The notes under the pieces are model-generated. The model had not been told where the DNA came from. It did not search any database and saw nothing but the letters and a program-made list of their open reading frames with translations. Shown here piece after piece: positions 36,853-51,397 of a DNA stretch of 64,000 bases. This stretch comes from Struthio camelus (Eukaryota > Chordata > Aves > Struthioniformes > Struthionidae). The stretch spans positions 23,837,213 to 23,901,212 of the forward strand of contig NC_090943.1 in the NCBI RefSeq assembly GCF_040807025.1. The letters are read 5' to 3'. Each line of letters begins with the position of its first letter. Positions within the stretch are counted from its first letter, which is position 1. The translations under genes were made by a program, and so were the position numbers.

Positions 36853-38149
36853 CAGCTGTCTGAATCAAGGATAAGTTCTGCCTTGTTTTCTGCCACTGGC
36901 AGTCTCAGAAAAAGCTTGGGCAGTGTACTGTAGGTCAGCAATTTTTGTTCTCCCTCTAAGAGTATAAGTTTTTAAACCTTTCCTGTTTAATGTGTTATCT
37001 ATTTTTGTGTTCATATCCTTGTCTTGGTAGGGCTTCCTTTCTTCATTTTGCTTTACTGGAGATTATTTTGGGGCCATTAGCAGCAGGGTAATTGGCAGCA
37101 GCATGCAGATATGATCTCTAATAGGAAACCCCACTTCTCATTGTAGTGATTCTGATTTGTTCGATTCTGAAACCCTAGTCCTGCTCCATGAAAAATGTAA
37201 AATCTGTAATTAAGACCCCCTAACATCACTGCTGGCCTTTCTCCATGGCCAGGTCGAGACATGAATAGTCTTTCTGTTACTCCCCTCCTCTGCCTGAATA
37301 TAATGTCACTAAAAATGAAATGTGACAGTCAAGTTTGTCAGTGATGAGGTGAATAGTAAGTCTTCCCTCTGCCCCCAGTACTTTTAGTGTTAGTAGCACA
37401 GAGCTAGGCAGACCTACTAGGTTTGCTTATTTCCTTTACTGTGAGCCAACATTCCCAGTAGTGTCAGGACAATTTTAGAAGCACGATGTACTCATCTGAA
37501 GTTCATCTATGAAGAGATGAACAGGTGCTTATAGCTGAGCTTTCAAGTCTATATATTCGCTTTGATGTTTTTTTTTTTTCTGTCTGAAATAGAACAATTT
37601 TTTACTATTGGCATTTAGCGAATTCCTGCATTTCAGCGAACATTCTACTCCAGAATCTATGCATTTGGGGGAAAAATGAAACAGTAGAGAAGACAGGAAC
37701 ACATCTACAGTATGTGGAGTAACTGAAACAGGTGAAATAATTGTTCAGCAGTATCCAGAATGCCTTCTAGCATGATAATGCTCCATCTCAAGCCTGCTAA
37801 CTCAACAGATAGTAACTTTTCTGTGCTTTGCTACGTTGAATGATTTCAAACTATTATCTAGGGAAGGAATAGGGCTGAGTGTATCCCTTGGTGTAAAGAA
37901 GAGATCGGGAAAGGTTATGGGGAATTGTAAAGGAAGGAGTTGGAGGTTATGTGGGAGTATATAAGGAGGAATGTGTGGACACGCTGGTATATGAACTGTG
38001 AGTTCAGTCTGCAGATTTTGAAGTATAAAACCTGTAAGCCTGAAGATGTATCAGCTGACATGCTCCGACTGAATCGGAAGCATCAGAGGCACCATATTGC
38101 TGACCAGCTCATCAGTGGCATAAATCAGCATGACTCTGGCCGGAGTGTC

Positions 38150-38456
38150 TGAATGAACACCCACACTAGCAAGTAGTGCAGTGCAATACGAGTAGATCTG
38201 TAAGAGTAAAACAGTTGGCACTGAGGATCCAATGTCCACACTAGGTGGGGGGGGAGAGGAGGTTACTAATGCCATCAGTAGTTGGAACATGGTAAGTACA
38301 GTCCAGGAGTCCTCTGGTTTAATTTAACCTAAAAGGAATGCAGCTTGAGCAACCCGAGACCACTCCACAAAAGCAACCCCAAGTAGAGACTACAGGGCAA
38401 TCCACTTTAAAATTATATTCTCTGAGTGAACTGTAACGCTAGTGTAGACACACCCT
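38150..38456. mobile_element. Possible short TIR-bearing non-autonomous element
   Basis: CACACTAGC at 38162-38170 and its near-complement GCTAGTGTAG at 38438-38447 face each other in inverted orientation. The right end continues ACACACCC. The related word 'gggcacatctacac' occurs at 5175-5188. The layout fits an old non-autonomous DNA transposon, but no target site duplication was defined. Confidence 0.3.
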
Positions 38457-39214
38457 TTCTCAGCTTCTCTAATGATACATGCCAGCAGAGTGTAAATCAT
38501 TCTTACAGGCAGGAAAAAAACCGGTAAAGGGTGTATTAGTACGTATAGGAAACAGTAGTATTTGTTTGGGAGATATCTGTTTAGGATGCTGAAGACTTTC
38601 TCATGCAGTTTTAACAATTTGTAAAATACTATAGAGCCAAAATTCTGACTGTAAAACTTCCTTTGATTACATATGCATGTATCTGTGATCCCTTGCATAG
38701 CAGATCTTTGATCCCCCTACTGGGTCCTTAGGTGACACTGCACAATGAATGACGTAAACCAATTGCTATTTCCTCTGATCATTAACCACTCAGGATTTCA
38801 GCAGTACTTAATTGAGTTACCTAAGGCACCCTTATAAAGACTGTAAGATTTCTTGGACTTGGAGCCCTTCTCCCTTTCTAAGCCACTTACATTTTCTTTT
38901 TCTAGGAATAGCCTTGGTGATAAAATGAGTCACCTAACCCTTTGCCAGCAGGGAGCACGATGACTGACACTTATATGGCACCTTTCATCCGAAGAACATT
39001 TAAACCTATATGTGGAATCCTGTCCTTGCTGCCAGCCATGCTGAGTGTGATGCAAGAGCCTTTCCACGAGCACAGATCAGGGTGTTGCAGTGTGAGGGTT
39101 CAATGCCCTTCACTGCTGCTTCGAAAAGGGTCTATGTCCCTGGCTATCTGATCTCACTGACATACATATGTATTAGGTAGAGAGTTAGCAAGCTCATAAG
39201 CAGGCTAGCCCTTT

Positions 39215-39360
39215 GCCGTGGGAAACAGAAATGGAAGGGACCTTGCAAGTTCTTGGGTGAGGCTCCTGCAGCCATGCCACAGGCTCCTCTCCACACTCCT
39301 TCCTAATGGCTAGGTGCCAACAGCTCCATCCTCTAGCACGTCCATGTTCTCTTGGGTAGA
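39215..39360 (-). mobile_element. Possible CR1 3'-end remnant, reverse orientation
   Basis: 'aaatggaagggaccttgcaa' followed by 'ggctcctgcagccatg' resembles the reverse complement of the CR1 3' end, whose common form includes 'ttggaagggacctt'. It is short and decayed. Confidence 0.4.
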
Positions 39361-42282
39361 TCTTGATGGGATCCAGTCAACGGTGTGGGAAAAGGTAGGT
39401 GACACACTAACTTTGCATTTATTCTGTTTCTACTGGTTTCAGTGAAGAACCACTTGACTATACAGATTATAGAAATGAATTAGCTTCCCAGGAATGTGAT
39501 GCTTAACTTTAAAATGGACATCTAGCAAAGCAATAGCAACACTAGAAATAATTAAGTAAAGGAAAGAGATGTTGCCTGATTTGAATCTATGATGAAATTG
39601 GGTCTAACTTCATTATTTTGCAAGTAACATCTTTGGGATATTTAGTTATCTGTGTTGTCCAAGAGGGCCTTCACTTTATTTCTCATTTAAATTCCTCAGT
39701 AATGTATATCCTAACTGTACTCAGAAGCTGGGTGGAAAGATATTCCTAGCTCAATTCTCAGCATCATTTCTGTAGCTATTGCTGAGTTTATTCGTGATTT
39801 TTCTCACCCAGCCACTAACTAGGTCCAGCTCAATAAAATTTGATGTAGTAACATTACAGGAATTGTTATTGTAGCACTGAAAATTTCTGGAAAAAAAAAA
39901 AAGGATAGCTTTTTTAGATCAATTCAGCGATAAAGTAGAATGTGAATGTGAATGTCCTTCCTGAATTTGTCAGTCTGATTGTGCCCTGATTGAGTATCCC
40001 TAATATTATAATTATGAAAGGAGAGTGCAGGGGGGCAAAAGAACAGGTTCTACAAGACTATAGATTGCTTCACTATGACAAAAAGAAATGTGATTCTTAG
40101 TAAGTGTAAATGTCACTCTTCCTATGTAAATGCCTAGGACTGATGTCATGACTGCTGTCAAGGAAAGCTGTGATTCAAAGATGGGTACTTGACTATTTAA
40201 GTGTAGAGTACGGTACTATACCAGTAGTGCTTACATACAATTGAAATAAAGGATTTCAGAGCTTTATGCTTCAGTCATGGACCATTAATTAAAATCTCAG
40301 TGCCACTCCAAATTACTATCGTGCTGCAAAAGTAGAATGATATATTCCTTTGCCAAGCCAGTACAATTTAAAGAAGAAAAAAGCCACTAGTAATTTTTAG
40401 ATGACAGAGTGAACACTGAGACTATTTAATGATAATAGAGAAGCCAGAAGCAATCTGAAGATGTCAGAGAGAAAAGCGAGAGTATTTAGTATTAATAATT
40501 GCAGTTTATGGAACACTCTTCCTGGACCAAGTCAAGATGCAAAATCACCTGAGGAGAAAACACCTCAGCTGTTCCCTCAGCCAGCACATCAGGCACATCT
40601 TCAGTTTCTATCCTACAAACTACCCAATTCAGGGAAACCTGTAAACTGTATGGAAAAGAAACCAGAACAAATGAAGTTGGATTTCGTTTTTTCTTTTATG
40701 AGACTTGAACTTCTGCAGGGCAGATGCACAGTTTCTTAAATAAGAACATCATAAATATCAAATAAAAATATCTTTTAGCCACAAAAGAAGTAGGTATTTC
40801 TGTAGCTGGGAAAATGCAAAGGGGATGAGGGAGATTTAAGTGGGTGGTGTCTTTGAGTGTTGATGGGAGCCCTGGTCCTTCAGGTGCTTGAACACGTCTG
40901 CTCAGTGACATCAGTACTCTTCTCTTTAAAGTCAAGCGCTGGCATGCTGAACCTGACCCAAAGAAAGCAGCAGCTTGTTTGATAAAACTGAAAAATTAAT
41001 TGGTGTGAAATGTACTGGAAAACAGTAAGGTTATTCATTTGCCTCAGCAGTTTTCTTATTAGGGAAAACAAGCATTTGATAGTTCTCCCAGGGCATACAA
41101 TACCTCAGTGTGCTGTAAAATAGACTGTTAAAAAATGAGATCGCATCACTCGCATACTTCAATGACCACTTCTGTAAAAAATGCAAATTAATATTTTATT
41201 TCCAAGGTCAGAGTCTAATTATCAAAATGACAGCAGCTCAGCTGGTGCCTGGTTTCTTTAAGCTCATGCCCTGCAGTGCATTGCTAACTTGGCCTGTGCT
41301 AAGTGTGGGATCCAGTGAGGTTTTGCACAAGCAGAGGGCATGGACCACTGGCTTTCGCTGTGATCAGTTCCTTAGAAAGTTACAATGTAAATCCCTCTCC
41401 CTGGATGCAGAAGAAACCAGCAGGTGATCAAAATCTTCCTGTGGAAGAGGAAAGGCCTATTCTAAAATAGAAAGATTAGAAGCTCATAAAACAAAAGGGT
41501 GCTTTAGGGTTCCAGATATAGGAGTGTATCATATTTCAAATGGTCTTTCACAGTTGGCTCCTTTCCTTGGAACCACTGAATCATTTCCTACTTGGATACA
41601 TTTAGAAATGGCAACTTTTTCCAATTCGGTTCTAACCAATTGCATCACTGAAAATTCAGAGCAACTCAGTGGCAAAGTATGGAAAAGATACTTGAGTAGC
41701 AGAATATAAATGGATTCATTATCCTAGCAAATTTAACCTAGTTTATTTCCACACGTACCCACCAGGACAATGCTAGAATAAAAATTAAAGGTAGGTCCTA
41801 TCGCAGGAAGAAAGTGTTTCTCTTTTTATTTTACATTTGGATTACTTTTCGGCAAGTAATCCAGGCCTGCATCCTTATATTGATCCCAAATTATACTGAG
41901 ATATTATCTGGATGATATTCTACCATTAAAGTAGATAAACCAAATCTGGAACGTGAGTTAAATTAAAGTCATGATGAGGAAAAAGTTGTTAAATATAGCA
42001 TGAAGGCTGCAGTCATACCTAGCCGTAGCTTTTGTTGGATATTAAGGACAGGCTTCCAAGGCAGGTGATGGAGACCAACGGAAGCAAACCCTCCTAAGCT
42101 TAATGAAACAGGAAATCCATCTTTTCTCTGTGGTAGAGTGTAAGAGAGAGAATATTTTTGTCTTATCTGGGGAGAAACTGTCACAGGAAGAATCTGGCAG
42201 AGCTGCTTATGAACCTGAATGCACGGGATGAGTCTGAGGAGCAGTGAGTCTGTGTGAACCAGGACGCTTCACTGTAAAAGCT

Positions 42283-42300
42283 GGGGGGGGGGGGAGGGGG
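42283..42300 (+). repeat. Poly-G tract, 12 + 5 bases
   Basis: Twelve G, one A, then five G. It has the same form as the G10-A-G5 tract at 5395-5410. Confidence 0.95.
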
Positions 42301-43659
42301 AAGGGATGCTGTCTCTTCCTCTTGTTGTCCAACTGCAGGTGAAAGGTTGGGTAGCTTATGGTGATTTATAAAGTAGAAGAATATTTATATCCCTGGGAGT
42401 TATGGAAAGAACAAGATACATCTATCTGGGATGCTTTGTGCGTATAGCTTGGGGAATGAGGGGCTACGACAAGACAATATGCTGAATAAAGCATGTGTTC
42501 AGAACAACTCATTTTGTACTCTATACTCTTGGTATCAGCTCAAAGGAGAAGAGTGTGATGGTGAATTTTCTATGCATATTATTGAACTGGCCACTCCTGA
42601 CTGATTAGTGAATACTTTCTGTCCCTGACCTGAAAAAGGATGAAGGCCCTAATTCTACCTGTACAGCCAACTGAAGACTAGTGTCAGGAAAAAGTTTAAA
42701 AGGGAGAGGTGAGACTACTTCACATACATCCGTACATCTGATCTAAATGATTTCCAGCCCAAGATGTGATCTAATCATGTGAGCTCATTCAGCCAGTAAA
42801 TCCAGGATGACGTTAGGACAACAGCAGATATTGCATACCATAGCAAACTCCCCTGCGAGCTGGCAGGACTCTGCCTCGCTGGGTCTGTGCAGTCACCGCA
42901 GCTAGCAGTGCCTGCACGATATATTTGCCTGGGCTTTGCATGGGCTCTTCTGAGCCAGAGCTTTTAACTTACATATCTGCAATAGGAAGCCCTATACAAG
43001 ACTTTATACGCTCAATGATTTTGGTGTGGAGACAATTTTTAAAACCTTTTCTGTACTTCTGTGGTTTGTAAACTCCCTGGCGCAGAGCCACACGCCCAGT
43101 GACAGGCCAGCCAAATCCTCAGTGGTGCTGCCAGGCGCCTTCCCCTGTGGGTGACCGATGGGTATGCCGCCTCATGCCTACCTCCTCTTCCCCACTGAGT
43201 ACTAGCCAAGGCAGTTGTACTGCTGCTGAAACTCTGCTGTCTCATATATCCAGGATATGACCATTTCTTTAAATGCTTTCACAGCAACTGGTATTTTGAG
43301 GGACTGTTTAGTATTGCTAGTAGGGACTAATCAGAAAACATCCTGATACAAATAAGAACTTATAAAAAGTTCCAAGTGAATGGGCTCAGTAAAATCTTTG
43401 TTTGAAATTCATGCTTGTTTAGTTAACGCTATCGTCTCACAAACTTCTGCTTTTTCTAGCATCGGGGCACCGCAGTTTCAGAAATGATAAGAGGCCCCGA
43501 GGGAATCTTTTTATAATGCTTTCAGCCTAGCCATACCTGAGAAATACAAATTTCACAAGCAGGAAACGTTGTCATGCAATTACACAAGAATCTTTAAATT
43601 CAGCAGCACTAAAAGTGAGGCTTGAATAGGAGTAGGAGCCAGCCGGCTCTAGGAGTACA

Positions 43660-44151
43660 TTAAGACTTGAGTGGAAAGACGAGCTGCGGTAGATTCAAAT
43701 AGAACCTTGGAAATTCAGAAAAGATTTGCCTAAATTTTGTGAATAGCAGATCATCTCTGAACTTCCAAAAAGTCAAACACCCCAAATCCAAGCTATTCCA
43801 ACACCACATTTTTGGAAAATCTTTACATTGTGAGGGGACTGTTCCACTGTGCAAGGGGCTAACTGTGATTACTGTCTGCAGTGGGCGTGAAAAGAGCTTG
43901 ATCACTAAGCAGTGTTCACAGACACAGCACTTCTGAGATGATGTTTTGTGTCTATCCACACGATATTTGTTGTTTGCAAACATACATTTGTAAAGGTTTT
44001 CTTTTGGTCTTCCTGCAAAAGCTGGAGTTTTATGAGTAAAACTGAATCCTTTGAAGATGGCTGATGTGCCACTAACTGCCCTGCAAATCGTCAAAAATAG
44101 AACATAACGTGAAATTCTTTGATGCACAGATTCTTTCTGTTTGCTATCCAT
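43660..44151 (-). other. Unassigned 163-codon open frame
   Basis: This is the longest intergenic open frame away from the CpG islands, ATG to stop on the minus strand, with two other open frames of 63 and 94 codons just upstream on the same strand (44144-44335 and 44289-44573). The translation is rich in Phe, Lys, Ser and Cys and shows no domain I recognise. It is most likely chance or a decayed repeat ORF. Confidence 0.15.
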
Positions 44152-45329
44152 TATTCATTTTCATTGTCAATAGTTCATCAGTTCTTGTCTGTTTTCCCAC
44201 TTCAAAAAGCTTGTTTTTCGTGCATGCAGCCATGGAGTAGGAAAGAAATAATGTGATAAATGACCTTCGTACAATGAATGTAGCCCACTTAAAATGACCT
44301 GTTTGCATACAATCTAAAATCTGAAAGTTTCTCATCCCATTTATTCAAAAGATCCATTTCAGTGAAATGAAATTTGTGCTCAAATAAAAATGAATCTTTT
44401 CTTTTTGTTCTGAGTGATGTGAATGAATGAATTCTTGCAAATAACAAAACGCACTGGCAGAAATCAGGATGAGTTTGTAAACAGCCCACAAACGGGAAAA
44501 ATTGCATTCTTCTAATAACATATCCCTCTTCATAAATATTGTAGCTAGTCCTACCATTCCAAGAGCTGTTCATCTCAAAGTGATGAATGGCATCTCACCA
44601 TTTCCTTCCTTCTTTCTGATGATCTCTTATAATGACAGCAGCTTTTGTCATAACTCTGTTTGTGAAAGACTCTCTCTTCCTTTCCTTGTTTCCTTCATGT
44701 ACTATAAAGCTCTCAAAGCAAGCTTTTGTATGTCAGGAAGAGCTAAATTAACATAATATGGAGCACCTATAAATAGTTCCTTCAAATTAAGACTCTTCTA
44801 CAGAACTTTGAAGTAGTATTGCTTTGCTTTTTTTTTCTACTGCAGTAAAAGATATAACCTACTATAATATTTTTGCCTTCATAATACATTGTTTTTTTTG
44901 TTCTGGTCTATAGATCCTGACATTTTCTTTGGCTATTTTTCAGTGCTTTCACACAGCCATAGGTGAAAGATAGTTAGCACCTTGTTATTGTATTTTGAAT
45001 TTGTGCAAAAAGGGCTTGTTAGAAGTGTGGCATATAGTGTTGGCAAATTAATTACCTAATACAATGAAAAGTTGTCCTGAAGTACAGATATTGAAGAAAT
45101 TGTTTTTTTCATAAGTTGTGTTTCTAAATGTTTTCAAACTTTTTGAGAATTGCTTCCAGATGTAAAAAGATTAAACAGACAATAAATCCTCAGTCAGAAG
45201 CATTATGTCAAGGATATTTAAGTTGCTGATTGGTACGGGGAATGATAAATGAGCAAATATGAATTACTATTTTCACACTATAAGGATCACGCGGTGAAAT
45301 TATTAGAGCTTTTGTTCAGACAAAACTGC

Positions 45330-45440
45330 AGAGGGTACACAGTCCCCAGCCAAACTGCAGAATTCAATTCTGCTTGGTGAAGGTGTTCAAGAACGGTTTA
45401 GGCAAACTCATGGAAGATAAGTCCTTCAGAGGGTGTGGTT
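45330..45440 (+). mobile_element. Old CR1/L3-like LINE fragment
   Basis: 'gttcaagaacggtttaggca' followed by 'aaactcatggaagataagtc' matches the 3' UTR words of CR1/L3-type elements ('tcatggaggataagtccatc') as I remember them. Only about 100 bp is recognisable. Confidence 0.5.
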
Positions 45441-48400
45441 TTGGTTTTGTTTTTTAAACCAGGGGAGTCCGGAGGCCACCAAAAGCTCAGAATTTTCTAA
45501 GTACTTTATCTGCTGAAAGCTGAAGGGTTATGCTAAGGGAAAGCTTACTGTCTACATCCCCTGTTCCTTACATTTTTTCCTTCTGGATATGATTGAAGAG
45601 AAGTGTTTAGGCTACGCTAAGCCATTATGGCAGTTATAATCTTAAAGGCTACTGTCCAGGTGTCGCTACGGAGGGGAAGTCCTGGCATCACTGCAGGACT
45701 TGTCAGGGCAGGGTGCACTGGAGCGAGGCCCAGGCAGCCCCTTCCCCAGATCTCTCGTTTTCAGCACAGACACAGTCAGGGCTGTGCCCGACACACAAAT
45801 CTGGTCCTTCAATATGGATATGGCTAGGCAATCTGTAGAAAGCATTAGTCCTGCGTGTTGATTAAAGAAAGGTGAGTTGTCATCGAGTTGGTAATACTGT
45901 AATATTAGTTACTGTCACGTGGCAGCAGCTCCAGCCATGGGGGCTTGCAGCTCCCCGGCGGCTGCTGCTTGGGGAGGAGGCGACACTGAGGCGGCTCAGG
46001 AGCCCTGCTCTGTCAGAGGATATGGCTGTTCTGCCTCCTCTGGTTTTGTTCCGGGGTTAGGGCAGTCCTCTAAGGGCCAAATGGTGTGAAATGGATTAGA
46101 AATTATCCCCCTGAAACATACGATCTTTTGTGAGTATTAGTTGCTTACCGCCGCTAAAGAAAGAGGAAATAATAGCTAACATTATAGATCACAGGCTTTC
46201 AAAACCTGTGTCCTATATAGGGAACACAGTAATTAATTCAAAACATTTAAAATTTATGCTGTCTGATTTTTTAACCTTCAGGGAGTAGCTTTCTTTTTTT
46301 TTTCTTTGCGATTTTAAAGGCTGAGAAGTTAAGACTCTTTTTTTAAAAGAAAGACTCAGCGTCTCAGGATCCCATGACTCCAGTGACTGAGCAGCGGGAA
46401 AAACACTAAGGATCACAAGATGCATAATTAAATCATATGCATCCTTCAGTTTCTTGAGATTTTGTCCTGGGAATATTTTTCCTGATCTCAAAAAAGGCTA
46501 TCATTTTAATCCTGGTCAGGGAAAAGGCAATCACCCCTAATCTAATTGAATTTATAGCTTGCAATGAAGCTAACATGACCAAACTGGTTGCTTTTTAATT
46601 CCATGGCAATATAATCTCCTGGTAGATCATGGGCAGATAACAGATTCCAGCTCACGTATTAAAAAAAAATTTACTTACATAAAGGATAAACTAACAAGTA
46701 TCAGACGACTTCCCAAACAGTGTCTGTTTTGTTTGGATTAAGAATAGCATGTGCACTGGAGAAATCTTATGAAAACTATTATTTCAAACTAACAGGGCTC
46801 CTGAGTAAATGCCTTTTGAGAAAAGGTATTAGGTGGAGAGGTATGGAAGGAACAATCCTTGCAGCCAAGCTCCTCGTTATGTTATGTGATATAGCACAAC
46901 CTAAATCAATTAATAGCTCCCCTTCCCTATAAAAGTTACTTATTAAAGAGGAACTTACTGACATCAAAATAGCTTTGAATGTTTTGCATGATGGAAATTC
47001 TTCTAATACTTCCGCTTCTTTAACGGCACGCTCAAGTGCACCACAGAAAAGTTCTCGAAAGGAGCTCGCAGAAAGCTTTAGAAACAGATTTCTGGCAGTG
47101 GTTTAATTTGATTGACAGTTTCCAGCAATTATAGGGTGATTCTTTCATTTATTTTGCAGCTTAAGGTTTTTTTTTTTTTTTTACAATATTGCCAACTGTT
47201 TTTTAAAGGAGTTTAGCTTCTCTTTGTTCGGGAGAATACTCTGGCTGCAATGCCTTGCTGGAAGGCCTGTGCGCGGCCGGGCTGTGTGTGTACTCATCAG
47301 CCTTTTGAGATTGTAACATTCGTTGTGCCTGGGTCTGTGAGCTGTGTTCAGGTGCTTTATCGGCTGTAATCACCTTGCGCATTTGTGGCTGAGCACAATA
47401 AAAGCTCTGGCAGCTTATTCTCTTGAAGGAGCATGTCCAGCCTGATAGAACATGAGATTTCACCAATTTGCTCCTCTCAGCTTTCTGGAACATAACAGCA
47501 CATAGTCTTTCATTAAATATCTTTTCTGATTAATGTAAATAAATATTTAAGCTCAGTGTTCTTTCCAGCTCCCGGATAAGGGAAGGAAGCATAACTTTGA
47601 GAAGAGGATTTCTGCAATCAAGCTGCCAAAGCAAGCGCGTTCTGTGTGACCTTCTTAATATCACTACTATCAACAATAAGCCTAGTAATGCTCTGCACTC
47701 TGATACCTTCGAAATTAAGCACTTTGCAGATCGTGGATGAGTTACCCTAATGGCGGCAGGATTTTTCTGACTACTAACTTAATTCTGCTCTCGATGGAAT
47801 TTAACAGGGAAATTCCATTTGATTCCAATGGTAGCTGCTTGCACAAGTCCTCCCTTGCTGTAATGCAGAGGATGATGTGGGGAAGAATGTGATAGCCATT
47901 TCCTACATGTCAGGAAAAGTCAGGAAAAATAGAAAAAAAATGCTGCTCTAATTCCAGGGAAAATTGAAGAAGGCAGAGTGAATGTTCCAGAATGTCCGCT
48001 GGTAGGATAACTCATGGCAATGAGGATATTTGTGTGAGCAAAAGATAAAAAAGGGGCTCCACATTGCTGCTTGGTCAGGGAACTCTGGCAGTACCTGATA
48101 TCCTGTGTCTACTGAAACTACGTAACTGACTGCTTTGTCATCCAGTGTTTCACCCCTTCATCTTACATGAAGTATCATGGGAGCCCGTGTAAATCTAAAG
48201 CTCCAGTTTTGATACCCTAGAAGGATCACAGTGATCCATGGCTTTTTTCTGGAACTTTAATTCAGTACTGGCTCTGAAGGAAGAGGGTTTGGCCACTTAG
48301 TTACAAAGAACGCTATTTCAAACAATAAGCCTGTTTCCTTCGAAGTTTCTAAAGGGTGAGAAATATATGCTTAAATGTGTTCCCTTTTGGATGAGATAAA

Positions 48401-50963
48401 TTTCTCTGCAGAAGTGAGTATTATTCCTTTAAACATAAATAGAGCAAGCCTGAATAATTCAGATGTGGATGTACATATTTTAAATGGCTGTATTTGATGC
48501 CACCATCCGTGGTGTTCCAGCTGCTTAATTAGTATAGACTTTTATGTCTTTATTTTTTAAATGTCTTATAAATAACTAGATGATCCAATGAGGCTGATGT
48601 TTTACATGAAATGTATAACATTTGAGCATCCTTTTAAAAGCAGAGGTCCTTACAAGTTTTTTTACCTATTCTTTGCAAAACCAGCTCCTTTGTACATCAT
48701 TTGTTCACATTACATTTTATCCAGCCTAGGAAAACATAGTATCTATAGGCCATTTAAAAACAAAATATGAACGGGAAGTAAGATTTGTATGTTTACATTT
48801 AATATGTTATTTAACGAAAAAAAAAGTTCTCCATTCTTAAATATCAGAGAGGTGTCTAAATATGGAATCAGGAATCTAACACAAGTTTCCAAATATTATA
48901 GAGCATTAACCTTATGATTAGAGACTAGATCAGAAATTCCAGTCTCTGCAACAAGTATTGTTATTCAGTCAATAAATGCAGAACTATGGAAATGGATGGC
49001 AGTTCTTATGTTGTAGTAAGATAGTGACATTAAGTAGGTAATATAGTCTATAAGAAAAATCATTTCTGACCTCCAGGTACAAAATCTTAAAAAAGATAGA
49101 AAATGCTTTAAGGGGCAGATGTTGCTGCCTCTAAAGGACTGTTGTCCACATTGCTACAGTCCCTGCCCGCTCTGGCAGCTGGCAGGAGACGCTGGGCAAA
49201 GGCCACCCTTGCTGCAGCAGCCCTCAGAGGTGGAGGGAGCAGAGGAGACGGGGAACGCCCCGGGGGCATTACAATAAAGGCAAACCTCATTTTCCCTGAC
49301 ATTGAAATCACCAGCATAGAGATGGATGTGTCTTAGCCAGGGATAAAATTTCTCTTTTGTTTAACAAGTTATTTTGGACCAGTTGAACAGACTTGTCACC
49401 TCCAGAGAACAGGGAATGAGTATTGCCAGGTTTGCCTGCCAAGCCGCTCCTGCGCCGCCAGTGAGGGCAGGGGGACTCCCACCTCTGCGGAAGCTGCTCC
49501 CGCCGCTCCTGGACAGCAGGGACAGGAGACCACCCGCAGACGGGGGCATAACACCCTGTGGCCTCAGCTGTAAAATTGCACTGCGCTACAGTCAAAGCAG
49601 GGCTTCTGTCGCTTCTTCTGTTACTTTAACCTGTCCTGGGAGTGCAGATGCTACAGTCAGAAAAAAATAATGAGGAAGAAGCAGGAAGTTTAAAGAACCA
49701 TCATTCATTTCTTACCAGCCATTTTTCATCAGCCCCAGTATCTCAGATGATTAGTGACCAGAACATGGATTTGCGCCAGTGCCTTACTAGTGAAATTTTC
49801 CATGCTCCACTCACAGCTCCCGGGATCGCGCTGCTTGCCCTGGTTTCCTGCAGAACGCTTGGCAGCATCTTCTCACTACATATTGAGTGCTAGTCCCATA
49901 CTCCCATTTTCTTTTGTTTAGCCTGACATATTTTTATGTTTATTAAAAACTTACCACATTATCTTTAGTTTATAAATCTAAAATTGCATGCTCCATAAAT
50001 GTAAGATGTTAGTAAACGGTAAAACAGTATTTATAATTAGGCTACAAACCAATAATTACAGGGTAACATACTGAGTTATAGCACTGCGTTGCAGCTTTGC
50101 AAGTAATATGGTGTCTGAAGAAAGAAATCAGTATGTCACAATTTTAAATTACCTAGAGCTTTTTAATTTCCAGAGATTATCTTGCTTGAAATCTTGGCAT
50201 GCATCATTGGGAGCCCCATGACAACCACTGTTTCCTGTCTTGCAGAACTCAGTACATGACATACAAATATGCCATACAGCAGCTCTTTCAGAAACCTGCC
50301 ACTCTGCATTATTCAACGATAGCTAGAAGCTAAAGTGACACAGGACTGAAAATGTCCAGTTCAGCACAGATGATTTGGTTCACTGAGCTTGAGAAAGGGA
50401 GCCGGTTCCAGTTCTTCCGTATGTGAACTGAATTTGTGGCCTGAGTCTTATTCCTGGTGAAAAGATAGATTTTTCACAAAAACATTGCACCATGCACATT
50501 ACTGAAGAATGAATCACACCAGGAGGAAGAAGTGGTACAAAGGCTGAATTAGCTTCTCTTCCCGAGGAAGATGCAGGAGAATGGTTTGGCGCACCACAGG
50601 GGAGTGTTGCTGTGTCGTGTTGCTGTTGTCTGTGTTACCTCTAGTCAACTCTCAGCAGGATTAATTCAGGTTTTCATGACCACACCCAGTAGTTATCAGT
50701 AAAAGTGCAATTTTGTCTACTTGTTAGTTTCTCACACCGCTCTTAACCACACAGCCAAGTTGAATGCGTACATCTGGGAAGCTTGAATAAATTTTCTCCA
50801 GCTGCACATTTCACGTGACGTTTCCTTGCTTCTGAGTCACCTTTTACACATGTTCAGCTATTTGGTCAAATGAACATTTGTGCAATATGCAAACACAGAT
50901 TAAAGGCAAAGCATTTACAATGTGGATTTTTAAAATATGCATCTCCCCAGCATATGGTTATGG

Positions 50964-51006
50964 GTACTTCAAGCATCAGCATTCCCACTGATGGAAATGC
51001 CTTCGG
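50964..51006 (+). repeat. Source copy of a 43-bp direct repeat
   Basis: This 43-bp stretch, containing 'caagcatcagcattccc', recurs at 51415-51457 with 41 of 43 bases identical, 451 bp downstream in the same orientation. Confidence 0.9.
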
Positions 51007-51397
51007 CCTCTCTGCCCTACTCTGCTACCTTCGCAACTCCTGTTTCCCTGTCCCCGTGCAGAGGGAGCGCCTGAACCATGCTGAGTCCTGGCGTTCCCCA
51101 GACACCCCCTCACCGCCTCGGCCCTTCCTGTCCTCCCCTGCTCCTGCTCGTCTTTTTGTTTCCTCCTCGCATGCACTGATAGTTTTTGAAATTTTTTCTA
51201 GATCTGGTGATGATGCCAAGATTGTTGAATAAAAAAGACTCAGAAATGTTGTATGTTAGCCGTGCACTTAAAGAGCTCAGTCTTTTTAGCTCAACTGGAT
51301 AACGCTGGGACATTTCTAACAGCACCTAACACAGCGAATAAGTACTGACTTACTGAACGAGTGCTGTGGGTGTTATAGTCCTCGAGGTTAAAAGGAA

